From Rhodococcus ruber NBRC 15591 (GTDB taxonomy: Bacteria > Actinomycetota > Actinomycetes > Mycobacteriales > Mycobacteriaceae), in the NCBI RefSeq assembly GCF_001894945.1, contig NZ_BCXE01000014.1:108905-172904 (forward strand): a DNA stretch of 64,000 nucleotides. The letters are read 5' to 3'. Every line of letters begins with the position of its first letter. Position 1 is the first letter of the stretch. Shown here in pieces: positions 54,358 to 63,893 of the stretch. The notes beneath the pieces were generated by a model that saw only the letters and a program-made list of their open reading frames with translations, ran no database searches and was not told the DNA's origin. Made by a program: the position numbers and the translations under genes.

Positions 54358-55296
54358 ATGGAACACAGAACGGTGGGTGCGAGCGGGCTGCGGGTCTCGC
54401 GGCTCGGCCTGGGCACCCTGAGCTGGGGACGCGGCACGGACGGGGACGAGGCGGCGGCGCAGCTGTCGGCGTTCGTCGACGCCGGTGGCACCCTGGTCGA
54501 CACCTCCCCCGCCTACGGTGACGGGGTGGCGCAGCGGATCCTGGCGGAGCTGCTCGACGACGTGGTGCCGCGCGATCAGCTGGTCGTGTCGGGCAGCTCG
54601 GGCATCGACACCTCGAAGGTCGGGGCGGGGCGGGTGGACTGTTCCCGTGCGGGTCTGCTCACGCAGCTGGACCGCACGCTGCGGGACCTGGGCACCGACC
54701 ATCTCGATCTGTGGCAGGTGGCGACGTGGGATCCACGGACGCCGGTCGACGAGGTGGCGGCGGCGCTGGAGTTCGCGGTGACCAGCGGCCGGGCCCGGTA
54801 CGTGGGGGTGCGCGGGTACCTGGGGTGGCAGCTGGCGACGGCCGCGTCGGTGGCGACGCGGCACGCACCGCTGGTGGGAACGCAGGTGGAGTATTCGCTG
54901 CTCGCGCGCGGGGTCGAGGAGGAGCTGATCCCGGCGGCCCTGCACCACGGGGTGGGGGTGTTCGCGGCGGTGCCGCTCGCGGGCGGGGTGTTGACGGGCA
55001 AGTACCGCGACGGCATCCCGGCGGACTCGCGGGGCGCCGACGACCTGCACACCGAGGAGGTGCGCAGCTATCTGACCGAGCCGGCGGCGCGGGTGGTCGA
55101 GGCGGTGGCGACGGCCGCGGACGGACTGGGGACCTCCCCGCTGGCGGTGGCGTTGGCGTGGGTGCGGGACCGGACGGGAGTGGCGTCGACGGTGGTGGGT
55201 GCGCGGGATCTGGCGCAGCTGACCGGGGTGCTGGTGACGGAGGAACTGGAGTTGCCGGCGGCGATCGCGGCGGCGCTCGACGACGTCAGTGCGTGA
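54358..55296 (+). CDS. Aldo/keto-reductase-like protein lacking catalytic Lys and His
   Basis: A 312-residue AKR barrel: [18 protein letters not shown] start, [15 protein letters not shown] (Asp 48 and Tyr 53 of the tetrad), [41 protein letters not shown] and [12 protein letters not shown] (cofactor-binding loop). The catalytic Lys usually found in a VSTKxG-type strand is replaced (VVSGSSG, about 76-82), and the His of QxHxxD is replaced (WQVATWDP, about 119-126). It may be inactive as a reductase or use a different mechanism. It sits alone between uppP and hmuO on the + strand. Confidence 0.82.
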   Translation: MEHRTVGASGLRVSRLGLGTLSWGRGTDGDEAAAQLSAFVDAGGTLVDTSPAYGDGVAQRILAELLDDVVPRDQLVVSGSSGIDTSKVGAGRVDCSRAGLLTQLDRTLRDLGTDHLDLWQVATWDPRTPVDEVAAALEFAVTSGRARYVGVRGYLGWQLATAASVATRHAPLVGTQVEYSLLARGVEEELIPAALHHGVGVFAAVPLAGGVLTGKYRDGIPADSRGADDLHTEEVRSYLTEPAARVVEAVATAADGLGTSPLAVALAWVRDRTGVASTVVGARDLAQLTGVLVTEELELPAAIAAALDDVSA

Positions 55297-55331
55297 CGTC
55301 GGGCCCCCGGGCCCGCGACCCCGCCACGAAG

Positions 55332-55350
55332 TTAGGTTAGCCTGTGGTCG
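55332..55350 (+). promoter_or_regulatory. Partial DtxR/IdeR iron box upstream of hmuO
   Basis: TTAGGTTAGCCTGTGGTCG matches the 19-bp DtxR/IdeR palindrome TTAGGTTAGGCTAACCTAA at 12 positions, with the left half perfect (nine of nine) and the right half degenerate. It lies 49 bases before the hmuO start, in a 102-base promoter gap. Repression by iron-loaded DtxR/IdeR would fit a heme-iron uptake locus, as known for hmuO of Corynebacterium diphtheriae. Confidence 0.65.
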
Positions 55351-55398
55351 AGGTCGGTGCACCGGCACCGGACGGCGGGCACGAGGAGGGACCGGTCG

Positions 55399-56073
55399 AT
55401 GACCGCGATCGAGGCCGCGGGGTTCGCGCAACGGCTCCGCCGGGAGACCGCGCAGGCGCACAGCGACACCGAGAACGCGCAGTTCGTCACCGAACTGCTG
55501 GCCGGCCGGCTCACCCGGCAGGGGTATGCGGCGCTGCTCGCGCAGTCGTGGTTCGTCTACGAGACGCTCGAACGGGTCGGCCGCTCGCACGCGGGTGACC
55601 CGATCGCCGGGCCGTTCCTGGACGACGCGTTGCTGCGCACTCCGGCGCTCGAGGCGGATCTGACGTTCCTGCTCGGCCCGCGGTGGCGGGAGACGATCGC
55701 GCCGCTGCCCGCGACCGAGCGGTACGTCGCGCGGCTCGAGCAGGTGGCCGCGGTGCGCCCGGAGGTGTTCCTGGCGCACCACTACCTGCGGTATCTGGGG
55801 GATCTGTCGGGTGGGCAGATCATCCGGCGCCTGCTCGAGCGCGCGTACGGGCTGGACCGGGACGGGTTGCGGTTCTACATCTTCGACGACATTCCCCACC
55901 CCAAGCCGTTCAAGGACGCCTACCGGGCGAAGCTGGACGCGGCGCCGCTCGACGAGGGCCGGCGGCGCACGGTGATCGACGAGGCGAACCTGGTGTTCGG
56001 GCTCAACGCCGACCTGTTCGCCGATCTGGCCGCCGACCTGGACCGGTACCGCACGACTTCCGCCCTGCCATGA
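55399..56073 (+). CDS. hmuO: Heme oxygenase HmuO
   Basis: A 224-residue heme oxygenase that opens heme to biliverdin, CO and free iron. The proximal heme-ligand His is in TAQAHSDTENAQF (about residue 21), and the distal helix is RYLGDLSGGQIIRRLLERAY with its GG kink. FIFD-like YIFDDIPHPKPFKDAYRAKLD follows. ATG at 55399 has GAGGAGGG eight bases upstream. It is the first gene of hmuO-hmuT-hmuU-hmuV, all with four-base overlaps, and is downstream of an iron-box-like sequence. Confidence 0.94.
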   Translation: MTAIEAAGFAQRLRRETAQAHSDTENAQFVTELLAGRLTRQGYAALLAQSWFVYETLERVGRSHAGDPIAGPFLDDALLRTPALEADLTFLLGPRWRETIAPLPATERYVARLEQVAAVRPEVFLAHHYLRYLGDLSGGQIIRRLLERAYGLDRDGLRFYIFDDIPHPKPFKDAYRAKLDAAPLDEGRRRTVIDEANLVFGLNADLFADLAADLDRYRTTSALP

Positions 56074-57080
56074 CGCGACGCGGCATCCTCGCGTTCCTCG
56101 CCGCGGCGCTCGCGCTCGTCGCGCTGCTCGTCGGGTGTTCGACCGCCCCGACCGGGGGCGGCGGGACCGGGGCGCGCACCGCGGTGGTGGGCGATCCGAA
56201 TCCGCGGCCGATCGCCGAGGCTCCCGTGCCGGCGCTGCCGGTGACGGTCCGCGGCGTCGACGGGGTCGACGTCACCGTCACCGACGCCTCCCGCATCGTG
56301 ACGGCCGACCGGTCGGGCACCCTCGCCCAGACCGTGTTCGCGCTCGGTCTCGGGGACCGGCTGGTGGGTCGGTCGACGGCGGGTTTCCCCGCCGTCGAGC
56401 AGGTGCCCAACGTCACCCCCGGCGGGCACGGGCTCTCGACGGAGGCGATCTTGGCCCTGGCCCCGACGGTGGTGCTCACGGACACGTCGGTGGGGCCGCT
56501 CGCGGTGCAGGAACAGCTGCGGGCCACCGGGGTGCCCGTGGTGTTCGTCGACCCGCGCCGCACCCTGGCGACCGTGGGCGAGCAGATCCGCTTCGTCGCC
56601 CGGGCGCTCGGCGTGCCCGCGGCGGGTGAGGCCCTGGCGCAGCGCACCGACGACGAGATCGCCGCGGCCCGCGCGGCGGTGCCGGACGACGGGACACCCC
56701 CGACGGTGGCGTTCCTGTATCTGCGCGGGTCGGCGATCAAGATGCTCGGCGGTCCCGGATCGGGCGCGGACGCGCTCGTCGAGGCGCTCGGCGGCCGCGA
56801 TGCGGGCACCGTCGCCGGCCTGACGTCCGAGTTCACCCCGATCACCAGCGAGGCGATGATCGCCTCCGCCCCGGACGTGATCTTGATCATGACCGAGAGC
56901 CTGGCCTCCGTGGGCGGGCCCGAGGGCCTCGCCCGGCTGCCCGGCGTCGCCCAGACCCCGGCCGGGCGCGACGGCACCATCGTCGACATGGCCGACTCGG
57001 TGCTGCTGAGCTTCGGCCCGGACACCGGCCGGGTGCTCGCCGCGCTCGCCGCGGCGCTCTACCCGGCCGCACCGGCATGA
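56070..57080 (+). CDS. hmuT: Heme ABC transporter substrate-binding lipoprotein HmuT
   Basis: A 336-residue class III periplasmic-binding-type protein. Signal peptide LAFLAAALALVALLVGC with lipid-attachment Cys (about residue 24), then a Gly/Thr-rich linker. The two lobes: VTVTDASRIVTADRSGTLAQTVFALGLGDRLVGRST (split at the loops), and TPITSEAMIASAPDVILIM. It is expected to bind heme outside the membrane and pass it to HmuU. Starts within the hmuO stop (ATGA). Heme specificity is inferred from the locus. Confidence 0.9.
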   Translation: MTRRGILAFLAAALALVALLVGCSTAPTGGGGTGARTAVVGDPNPRPIAEAPVPALPVTVRGVDGVDVTVTDASRIVTADRSGTLAQTVFALGLGDRLVGRSTAGFPAVEQVPNVTPGGHGLSTEAILALAPTVVLTDTSVGPLAVQEQLRATGVPVVFVDPRRTLATVGEQIRFVARALGVPAAGEALAQRTDDEIAAARAAVPDDGTPPTVAFLYLRGSAIKMLGGPGSGADALVEALGGRDAGTVAGLTSEFTPITSEAMIASAPDVILIMTESLASVGGPEGLARLPGVAQTPAGRDGTIVDMADSVLLSFGPDTGRVLAALAAALYPAAPA

Positions 57081-58156
57081 GCGCCGTCGACTCCCCCGCC
57101 CCCGTCCGTCCGGCCGCCGCCCACCGCGGCCGCACCGCGGCGGTGGTCGCGGGCCTGACGGCCGCCCTGGTGGTGCTGGCGGTGCTCTCGGCGTGCCTCG
57201 GGCAGGTGCCCACCTCGCCGGCCGAGGTGATCGGCAGCGTGCTGCACCGCCTCGGGCTCGACCTCGGGCCGCTGCCGGCCCACCCGGCCGGTGAGGTCAC
57301 CCTGTGGGAGGTGCGGTTCCCGCGGGTGGTGCTCGCCGTCGTGGTGGGGGCGTCGCTGGGCTGCGCGGGCGCCCTGCTGCAGGGCGTGTTCGCCAATCCG
57401 CTCGCCGAGCCCGGGGTGATCGGCGTCTCCGCCGGGGCCGCCGTCGGGGCGTGCGCGGCGATCGTGCTGGGCGGGGCGTTCACCGCCGGGTGGGCGCTGG
57501 CGGGCGCCGCGTTCGTCACCGGGCTGCTGACCACGACCCTGGTGTACGTGCTGTCGCGGTCCGAGGGCCGCACCGAGGTGGTCACGGTCATCCTCACCGG
57601 CGTGGCGGTCAACGCGTTCGCCGGCGGCCTGATCGCCCTGTTCACGTTCGTCGCCTCCCCCGCCGCGCGCGACCAGATCGTGTTCTGGCAGCTCGGCAGC
57701 CTGGGTGGGGCCACGTGGGAGGTCGTGTCGGTGGTCGCGCCGCTCGCGGTCGGCGGCGTCGTCGCGGCCGTCGTGCTCGCCCCGAAGCTGGACCTGCTCG
57801 CCCTCGGCGAGCACGTCGCGCGCCACCTCGGGGTCGACGTCGAGCGGGTACGGCAGGCCGCGATCGTCGTCGTCGCCGTCCTGGTGTGCTCCGGGGTGGC
57901 GTTCACCGGCATCATCTTGTTCGTCGGGCTCGTGGTGCCGCACCTGATGCGGATCGCGCTGGGGCCCGCGCACCGCGTGCTGATCCCGGCCGCCGCGTTG
58001 TGCGGCGCGGTGGTGCTGCTTGCCGCGGACCTCGGTGCCCGCACCCTGGTGCCGAACGCGGACCTGCCGCTGGGCATGCTGACCTCGCTGGTCGGTGGCC
58101 CGGTGTTCTTCTGGATGCTGCGCCGCACCCGGGCACGCCAGGGCGGCTGGGCGTGA
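57077..58156 (+). CDS. hmuU: Heme ABC transporter permease HmuU
   Basis: A 359-residue FecCD-family permease with about ten membrane helices. Typical: WEVRFPRVVLAVVVGASLGCAGALLQGVFANPLAEPGVIG (in parts), FTFVASPAARDQIVFWQLGSLGGATW, and LFVGLVVPHLMRIALGPAHR with the coupling-helix region, ending in PVFFWMLRRTRARQ. It overlaps hmuT (ATGA) and hmuV (GTGA). Confidence 0.93.
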   Translation: MSAVDSPAPVRPAAAHRGRTAAVVAGLTAALVVLAVLSACLGQVPTSPAEVIGSVLHRLGLDLGPLPAHPAGEVTLWEVRFPRVVLAVVVGASLGCAGALLQGVFANPLAEPGVIGVSAGAAVGACAAIVLGGAFTAGWALAGAAFVTGLLTTTLVYVLSRSEGRTEVVTVILTGVAVNAFAGGLIALFTFVASPAARDQIVFWQLGSLGGATWEVVSVVAPLAVGGVVAAVVLAPKLDLLALGEHVARHLGVDVERVRQAAIVVVAVLVCSGVAFTGIILFVGLVVPHLMRIALGPAHRVLIPAAALCGAVVLLAADLGARTLVPNADLPLGMLTSLVGGPVFFWMLRRTRARQGGWA

Positions 58157-59040
58157 GTCCGCGGCGGCCGTGGCCGGACCGGCAGGTGCCCGCCCGAGCC
58201 GGGCGGGGCGCGGTGACGCTGCGCGCCGAGCAGGTGGCCGTCCGCCGCGGCGACCGCGTCGTCCTCGACGGCGTCGACCTCGAGGTGCGGGTCGGGGAGG
58301 TGCTCGCGCTCGTCGGGCCCAACGGCGCCGGCAAGTCCACCCTGCTGGCCGCGCTCGCCGGCGATCACCCCGTCGCGGCGGGCGAGGTGACGGTCGGCGA
58401 CCGTCCGCTGGCCGAGTTCTCGGCCGCCGCCCTGGCGCGACGACGGGCGGTGCTGCCGCAGCAGCACGCGGTCGGGTTCGCCTTCACCGCCCTGCAGGTG
58501 GTGCGGATGGGCCGTGCGGCCTGGGCGCGCACCGACCGCAGCCGGGACGACGAGACGACGGTGGCCGCGGCGCTGGCCGAGGCGGACGTCACGCACCTGG
58601 CGCACCGGCCGTTCCCGGCCCTGTCCGGCGGCGAGCGGGCCCGGGTGGCGCTGGCGCGGGTGCTGGCGCAGGACACCCAGACGCTGCTGCTCGACGAGCC
58701 CACCGCGGCCCTGGATCTGGGGCATCAGGAGACGGTGATGCAGGTGGTGCGCGGCCGCGCCGACGCCGGCACGGCCGTGGTGGTGGTGCTGCACGATCTG
58801 AATCTGGCCGCCGCGTACGCGGACCGGGTCTGTGTGCTCGCCGGAGGCCGCGTCGCCGCCGACGGTCCGCCCGCGCAGGTGCTGACCGGGGAGCTGCTCA
58901 CTCGCGTGTACCACTACCCGGTGCGGGTCCATCCCCATCCCGGGACCGGCGCACCGCTGGTGCTGCCGCTGCGGGCCGGCGACGCGGCGGCGTCACCGGC
59001 CGGGCAGCCAGCCGAGCACGCGGTCGAGCCACGTCGGTGA
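58153..59040 (+). CDS. hmuV: Heme ABC transporter ATP-binding protein HmuV
   Basis: A 295-residue ABC ATPase. Walker A GPNGAGKSTLL (about 55-65), Q-loop PQQHAVGFAF, signature LSGGERARVALARVL (about 156), Walker B TLLLDEPTAALD (about 176) and switch His in VVLHDLNLA. The first 20 residues before TLRAEQVAVRRG are Arg/Pro-rich; a start further in is possible but the GTG at 58153 overlaps the hmuU stop. The last 48 bases overlap the Rv2137c-like gene on the other strand. Confidence 0.93.
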   Translation: MSPRRPWPDRQVPARAGRGAVTLRAEQVAVRRGDRVVLDGVDLEVRVGEVLALVGPNGAGKSTLLAALAGDHPVAAGEVTVGDRPLAEFSAAALARRRAVLPQQHAVGFAFTALQVVRMGRAAWARTDRSRDDETTVAAALAEADVTHLAHRPFPALSGGERARVALARVLAQDTQTLLLDEPTAALDLGHQETVMQVVRGRADAGTAVVVVLHDLNLAAAYADRVCVLAGGRVAADGPPAQVLTGELLTRVYHYPVRVHPHPGTGAPLVLPLRAGDAAASPAGQPAEHAVEPRR

Positions 59041-59340
59041 CCGGCACGGCCGGGCGCGGGCGACGGTGTCCCGCACCGCCGCCGCCACGCTGCGTTCGTC
59101 ACCGAGGTCGATCTCGGCGACCGACGCCCGCGCCCGGGCGATCACGTCCGCCGCGGTGGGCACGGTGGACGGGCCCGCGGGCCGGTACACCTCCACCCGC
59201 AGGGTGGCGCGGCGCACCCGGAACGAGAACGGCCGGCCCTCCTCGGTGCGACCGAACCCGTGCGCGTGCACACCCGGGCTGAGGTACTCGACGACGAAGC
59301 CGTCGGGGGGCCGGTCGGGGGAACCGGTGGGCCAGGTCAC
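58993..59340 (-). CDS. Conserved small protein of unknown function (Rv2137c-like)
   Basis: A 115-residue protein without recognisable domain. Sequence features: TWPTGSPDRPPDGFVVEYLSPG at the start, FGRTEEGRPFSFRVRRATLRVEVYRPAGP (two parts), RSVAAAVRDTVARARP and a Trp/Arg tail RVLGWLPGR. The GTG at 59340 has AGGAGG five bases upstream, which supports it against longer in-frame starts. Position between the heme locus and lppL agrees with Rv2137c, which precedes lppL. It overlaps hmuV tail to tail by 48 bases. Confidence 0.75.
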   Translation of the reverse strand: MTWPTGSPDRPPDGFVVEYLSPGVHAHGFGRTEEGRPFSFRVRRATLRVEVYRPAGPSTVPTAADVIARARASVAEIDLGDERSVAAAVRDTVARARPCRSPTWLDRVLGWLPGR

Positions 59341-59477
59341 ATCGGCCTCCTGGCTGGGTGACGGGGGGCGAGGCGGCTGCGGCGCCGCCACGGCGATCAG
59401 GAACACTGGGGGTCGGGTGCGCCGCCGGCGACGGTGCCGCACGCCACCGACCCCGGGCGACGACGAGGAGCGAGACG

Positions 59478-60488
59478 ATGGGCAGACCGGCAGCACGTGC
59501 GACCGCCGCGGCGGTGGGGTTCGCGTTGGCGCTGGTCACCGGGTGTTCCTCCTCCAGCGGCGGCGACAGCCTGCCCACCATCGACCCGGCGACCCCGGCC
59601 GTGGCGCCGGAACCGGCCGTCCCGCCGGCGGGGACGGTGCAGGCACTGGGCCGCGCCGTCGAGGCCCTCGCCGTCGATCCTGGCACGAGTACGGTCGCCG
59701 CGCTCGCCGGCGACGGGTCGCGGCTGCTGCTGCTCCGGGCCGCCGACCCCGCGGCAGCGCCCCGCGAGGTCACCCTGCCGGCCGCGGCGGCGACCGTGCT
59801 CGCCGGTGTCGACGGCGAGGTCCTCGCCCCCGGCGCCGGCGTCGTGGCCCGGGTGGATGTGCGGTCGGGCGCCGTCACGGAGGTACCCGTGGACGGGGAT
59901 GCGCGGGCGGCCGCCGTGCTGGCGGACGGTCGCCTCGCCGTGGGCACCGCCGACGGCGTCATCCACCTCGTGGACCCGGCGTCGGGTGCGACGCAGACCG
60001 TCCCCGGTCTGGCGTCGGTCGACGCGCTCGCCGCCGTGGGCACCGAGCTGGCCGCGCTGGATCGGCGCCAGACGTCGCTGACCGAGGTCGACGTCGCCGA
60101 CGGGGATCTCGGCCTGGCGTTGCGCGCCGGGGAGGGTGCCACGCAGCTGGCCACCGACCCGTTCGGCCGGGTGCTGGTGACCGACACCCGGGGTGGGGAG
60201 CTGCACGTGTACACGCTCGATCCGCTGGTGTTGCGCCAGCGGTATCCGGTGCCGAACGCCCCGTACGGCGTCGCCTACGACAGCGCGAACGACCTCGTGT
60301 GGGTCACTTCGACCGGGAGCAACGAGGTCGTCGGCTACGATCTGTCGACCGGGATTCCGCAGGAGCGAGGCCGGTACGCGACGGTGCGGCAACCGAACTC
60401 GGTGGTGGTCGACACCGCCGGCGCCGTCCTGGTGATCGGATCCGGGACCGGGGACGGGCTGCAGAGGATCCCGATCGGGGGTGTGTGA
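59478..60488 (+). CDS. lppL: LppL-type lipoprotein, beta-propeller
   Basis: A 336-residue secreted lipoprotein. Signal peptide [13 protein letters not shown] with lipobox Cys (about residue 23), a Pro-rich linker, then repeating blade-like strands ([69 protein letters not shown]) consistent with a YVTN/SMP-30-type propeller. It is the Rv2138 counterpart; function unknown. The ATG has GACGAGGAG upstream. Its stop overlaps the start of the DUF5703 gene by one base (TGATG). Confidence 0.88.
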   Translation: MGRPAARATAAAVGFALALVTGCSSSSGGDSLPTIDPATPAVAPEPAVPPAGTVQALGRAVEALAVDPGTSTVAALAGDGSRLLLLRAADPAAAPREVTLPAAAATVLAGVDGEVLAPGAGVVARVDVRSGAVTEVPVDGDARAAAVLADGRLAVGTADGVIHLVDPASGATQTVPGLASVDALAAVGTELAALDRRQTSLTEVDVADGDLGLALRAGEGATQLATDPFGRVLVTDTRGGELHVYTLDPLVLRQRYPVPNAPYGVAYDSANDLVWVTSTGSNEVVGYDLSTGIPQERGRYATVRQPNSVVVDTAGAVLVIGSGTGDGLQRIPIGGV

Positions 60489-60748
60489 TGGCAGGTCCAC
60501 GCGACGTGGGCGGCCGGTGGACGCGGATGCCGGTGGGCTGGGACACCAGCAACGACGAGTACGACTACGTGCCGCTGCGGCTGCCGCGCGACGTCTCGCG
60601 GGTCAGCGCGTCGCTGCGGCTCGCCATCCAGGCCGAGTTCCACGGGTGGGAGCTGACGCGGGTGCGGCTGTATCCCGACGGCAGCCGCCGGGTGCTGCTG
60701 CGCCGCCGCAAGACCGGCCACCACGTGCCCGAACCCACCGTTCGTTGA
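60488..60748 (+). CDS. DUF5703 family small protein
   Basis: An 86-residue conserved actinobacterial protein of DUF5703. Features: [43 protein letters not shown] and a basic end [15 protein letters not shown]. Function unknown; basic and probably cytoplasmic. It is coupled to lppL and lies 41 bases before pyrD, so it is likely part of an lppL-DUF5703-pyrD message. Confidence 0.85.
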   Translation: MAGPRDVGGRWTRMPVGWDTSNDEYDYVPLRLPRDVSRVSASLRLAIQAEFHGWELTRVRLYPDGSRRVLLRRRKTGHHVPEPTVR

Positions 60749-60789
60749 CGCCGACCCCGGGCGCCGCCCGGGCCAGCAGGGAGTGTTCC

Positions 60790-61860
60790 GTGTATCGCTT
60801 GTTCCTTCGACTGCTGTTCCTGCTGCCGCCGGAGCGGATCCACCACCTCGCGTTCACCGCGATGCGGCTCGCGACCCGGGTCCCGCCGCTGCGGACGCTG
60901 ATCGCGAAGGTTCTCGTCGTCGACGATCCGGTGCTGCGCAACACGGTGTTCGGGGTGACGTTCCCGGCCCCGCTCGGTCTCGCGGCCGGCTTCGACAAGG
61001 ATGCGGCCGGGGTGAACGCCTGGGGTCCCCTGGGCTTCGGGTTCGCCGAGATCGGCACCGTCACCGCCCAGGCGCAGCCCGGCAACCCGGCGCCCCGGCT
61101 GTTCCGCCTGCCCGCGGACCGGGCGCTGATCAACCGGATGGGCTTCAACAACCACGGGGCCGGGGAGGCCGCGAACCGGCTGCGCACCCGCGCGCACACC
61201 GTCCCGATAGGCGCGAACATCGGGAAGACCAAGGTGGTCGCGCCGGCGGACGCGGCCGAGGACTACACCGCGAGCGCCCGGCTGCTCGGCCCGCTCGCCG
61301 ACTTCGTCGTCGTCAACGTCTCGTCCCCCAACACCCCCGGGCTGCGCGACCTGCAGGCGGTCGAGTCGCTGCGGCCGCTGCTCGCGGCGGTGCTGGACAC
61401 CGTGCACGTACCGGTGCTGGTGAAGATCGCCCCCGACCTGTCCGACGAGGACGTCGACGCGGTCGCCGACCTCGCCGTCGAACTCGGGCTCGCGGGCATC
61501 GTCGCCACCAACACCACCGTCCGGCGGGACGGGTTGCGCACCGATCCGGCCCTGGTCGCGGAGATCGGCGCCGGCGGGCTGTCCGGTCCCCCGGTCGCAC
61601 AGCGCTCCCTCGAGGTCCTGCGCCGGCTGCACGCGCGGGTCGGGGACCGGCTGGTGCTGATCTCGGTGGGCGGCATCGAGACCGCCGAGCAGGCGTGGGA
61701 GCGGATCCTCGCCGGCGCGTCGCTGGTGCAGGGCTACACCGGTTTCATCTACGGCGGCCCGTTCTGGGCGCGCCGCGTCCACAAGGGTCTCGCCCGGAAG
61801 GTGCGGGCAGCCGGGTTCGCGTCGATCGGCGACGCGGTGGGCGCAGGCGCCCGCGTCTGA
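60790..61860 (+). CDS. pyrD: Dihydroorotate dehydrogenase (quinone) PyrD
   Basis: A 356-residue class 2 enzyme oxidising dihydroorotate to orotate in pyrimidine synthesis, with quinone as acceptor at the membrane. The amphipathic N-terminal helix [20 protein letters not shown] marks the quinone-linked class. FMN and active-site motifs: [40 protein letters not shown] (catalytic Ser), [49 protein letters not shown] (in parts). GTG at 60790 has AGGGAG seven bases upstream. Rv2139 counterpart. Confidence 0.97.
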   Translation: MYRLFLRLLFLLPPERIHHLAFTAMRLATRVPPLRTLIAKVLVVDDPVLRNTVFGVTFPAPLGLAAGFDKDAAGVNAWGPLGFGFAEIGTVTAQAQPGNPAPRLFRLPADRALINRMGFNNHGAGEAANRLRTRAHTVPIGANIGKTKVVAPADAAEDYTASARLLGPLADFVVVNVSSPNTPGLRDLQAVESLRPLLAAVLDTVHVPVLVKIAPDLSDEDVDAVADLAVELGLAGIVATNTTVRRDGLRTDPALVAEIGAGGLSGPPVAQRSLEVLRRLHARVGDRLVLISVGGIETAEQAWERILAGASLVQGYTGFIYGGPFWARRVHKGLARKVRAAGFASIGDAVGAGARV

Positions 61861-61902
61861 TCCGCCGCGCCCGGATCCGGCGGGCCGGGCCACACCGCCG
61901 GA

Positions 61903-61932
61903 CAGGCACACCCCTCGGGACGGGTGCGCCTG
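61903..61932. terminator. Bidirectional hairpin terminator between pyrD and the PEBP gene
   Basis: CAGGCACACCC and GGGTGCGCCTG pair over 11 positions with one mismatch and an eight-base loop. It lies in the gap between two convergent stops (61860 and 61969), where a terminator is expected. No U-tract, as usual at this GC content. Confidence 0.55.
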
Positions 61933-61968
61933 CCCGATTCCGGTGCGGAGCCGGCCCGCCGAACGGGT

Positions 61969-62502
61969 CTACTGCTCGAACGTGCCGTGCAGCGTCGCGC
62001 GCGCGATCGCGTGGGAGAACACGTTGAATCCGAGGAACGCCGGGGTCGAGTCGGGGCCGACCCCGTCGAGGGTCTCCACGTCGAGGGCGTGCACGGCCAC
62101 GATGTAGCGGTGCGGGCCGTGCCCGGCCGGCGGGGCCGCGCCGAGGAAGCGGTGCAGACCGCCGTCGTTCTTCAAGGTGACCGCACCCTCGGGCAGCGCG
62201 GAGCCGGTGTCGTCGCCGGCCCCCGCGGGCAGCGACGTCACCGACGCCGGGATGTTCGCCACCGCCCAGTGCCAGAACCCGGACGCGGTGGGTGCGTCGG
62301 GGTCGAACACGGTGACGACGAAGCTCTTGGTTTCGGGGGGAAAGCCCGACCACGACAGCTGCGGGGAGATGTCCTGCCCGCCGGGCACCCCGAAGATCCC
62401 GCTGGCCTGTTCCGGCTTCAGCGGGCGACCGTCGGTGATGTCCTCGCTGGTGAGATCGAAGGTGGGCAGGTCGGGCAGCGGCGCATACGGGTCGTGGGCC
62501 AT
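61969..62502 (-). CDS. YbhB/YbcL-type PEBP-family protein
   Basis: A 177-residue Raf-kinase-inhibitor/phosphatidylethanolamine-binding-like protein. Ligand-pocket motifs: [43 protein letters not shown] (DPDAP signature, two parts) and [16 protein letters not shown] (GxHRY). No signal peptide, so cytoplasmic. ATG at 62502 with AAAGGA upstream. It is the Rv2140c counterpart, paired with the M20 peptidase upstream on the same strand (29-base gap). Confidence 0.92.
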   Translation of the reverse strand: MAHDPYAPLPDLPTFDLTSEDITDGRPLKPEQASGIFGVPGGQDISPQLSWSGFPPETKSFVVTVFDPDAPTASGFWHWAVANIPASVTSLPAGAGDDTGSALPEGAVTLKNDGGLHRFLGAAPPAGHGPHRYIVAVHALDVETLDGVGPDSTPAFLGFNVFSHAIARATLHGTFEQ

Positions 62503-62531
62503 ACCGGTCCTTTCTCTGGGTGCTGGTGTGC

Positions 62532-63893
62532 TCAGGCGTGCAGCAGGAAGTGTTCCATGACACGGGTGCCGAAGCGCAGTGCGTCGACCGGGACACGCTC
62601 GTCCACCCCGTGGAACAGCGCCGCGAAATCCAGTTCCGGGGGCAGCTGCAGCGGGGCGAATCCGAAGCAGCGGATGCCGAGCTTGGCGAAGGCCTTCGCG
62701 TCGGTGCCGCCGGAAAGCATGTACGGCACGGTCCGCCCGAGGGGATCGTGGGCCAGGATGGCCGCGTTCATCGCCTCGACGAGGTCCCCGTCGAACGTGG
62801 TCTCGTACGAGTCGAGGTCGGTGATCCATTCGCGGGTGACGTCCGGGCCGATCAGCTCGTCGACGGTGCGTTCGAACTCGGCGCGCCGGCCCGGCAGGAT
62901 GCGGCAGTCGACGACGGCCTGCGCCGTCTGGGGAATGACGTTGGCCTTGTACCCGGCGTCGAGCATGGTCGGGTTGGCGGTGTCGCGCAGGGTGGCGCCG
63001 ACGATGCGGGCGATGGACCCGAGCTTGGCGAGGGTGCCGTCGAGGTCCGGCGAGGCCGGATCGAAGTCGAGTCCGGTCTCCTCGGCGACGGCGGCGAGGA
63101 ACTCGGCGACCGAGTCGGTCAGCACGAGCGGGAAGGTGTGCGTGCCGAGGCGGGCGACGGCCTGGGCGAGGACGGTGACGGCGTTGTCCTCGTGCAGGAA
63201 CGAGCCGTGGCCCGCGCGGCCCTTGGCGGTCAACCGCATCCAGCCCAGGCCCTTCTCGGCGGTCTCGACGAGGTACAGGCGGCGCTCGCCGCCGTCGCGG
63301 CGCGGCACCGTCAGGGAGAACCCGCCGACCTCGCCGACGGCTTCGGTGATGCCGTCGAACAGGTCGGGGCGGTGCCGCACGAGCCAGTGGCTGCCGTAGG
63401 TGCCGCCGGCCTCCTCGTCGGCGAGGAACGCGAAGACCAGGTCGCGTGGCGGCACGATGTTCTCGGCCTTGAAACGGCGGGCGATGGCCAGCATCATCCC
63501 GACCATGTCCTTCATGTCGACCGCGCCGCGCCCCCACACGTAGCCGTTCTCCACGGCCCCGGAGAACGGGTGCACGCTCCAGTCCGCCGGTTCGGCGGGC
63601 ACCACGTCGAGGTGCCCGTGCAGCAGCAGCGCACCCCGGGACGGGTCGGCACCCGGCAGGCGGGCGAACACGTTGCCGCGGCCGGGAGCGCCTGATTCGA
63701 CGTATTCGGTGGTGTAACCGACCTCCTCGAGCCGCGCCGCCACCCACATCGCGCAGTCCCGTTCCCCGCGGGTGGTGGCCAGGTCTCCGGTGTTGGAGGT
63801 GTCGAAGCGGATCAGCTGCGACACCAGGTCGACGACTTCGGCCTCGGCGCGGGATCCGTCGGCCGGCTGGGCGGGATTCGATGTTGTGGACAC
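62532..63893 (-). CDS. M20-family metallopeptidase
   Basis: A 453-residue zinc-dependent M20 (ArgE/DapE/CPG2) peptidase. Metal ligands and catalysis: [14 protein letters not shown] (His and catalytic Asp), [14 protein letters not shown] (bridging Asp), [11 protein letters not shown] (catalytic and ligand Glu); later [11 protein letters not shown] in the lid domain and [15 protein letters not shown] near the final ligand. Probably a dipeptidase or acyl-amino-acid deacylase; the substrate cannot be told. Rv2141c counterpart. The ATG at 63893 is followed upstream by 107 bases to the window end in which no gene is seen. Confidence 0.93.
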   Translation of the reverse strand: MSTTSNPAQPADGSRAEAEVVDLVSQLIRFDTSNTGDLATTRGERDCAMWVAARLEEVGYTTEYVESGAPGRGNVFARLPGADPSRGALLLHGHLDVVPAEPADWSVHPFSGAVENGYVWGRGAVDMKDMVGMMLAIARRFKAENIVPPRDLVFAFLADEEAGGTYGSHWLVRHRPDLFDGITEAVGEVGGFSLTVPRRDGGERRLYLVETAEKGLGWMRLTAKGRAGHGSFLHEDNAVTVLAQAVARLGTHTFPLVLTDSVAEFLAAVAEETGLDFDPASPDLDGTLAKLGSIARIVGATLRDTANPTMLDAGYKANVIPQTAQAVVDCRILPGRRAEFERTVDELIGPDVTREWITDLDSYETTFDGDLVEAMNAAILAHDPLGRTVPYMLSGGTDAKAFAKLGIRCFGFAPLQLPPELDFAALFHGVDERVPVDALRFGTRVMEHFLLHA

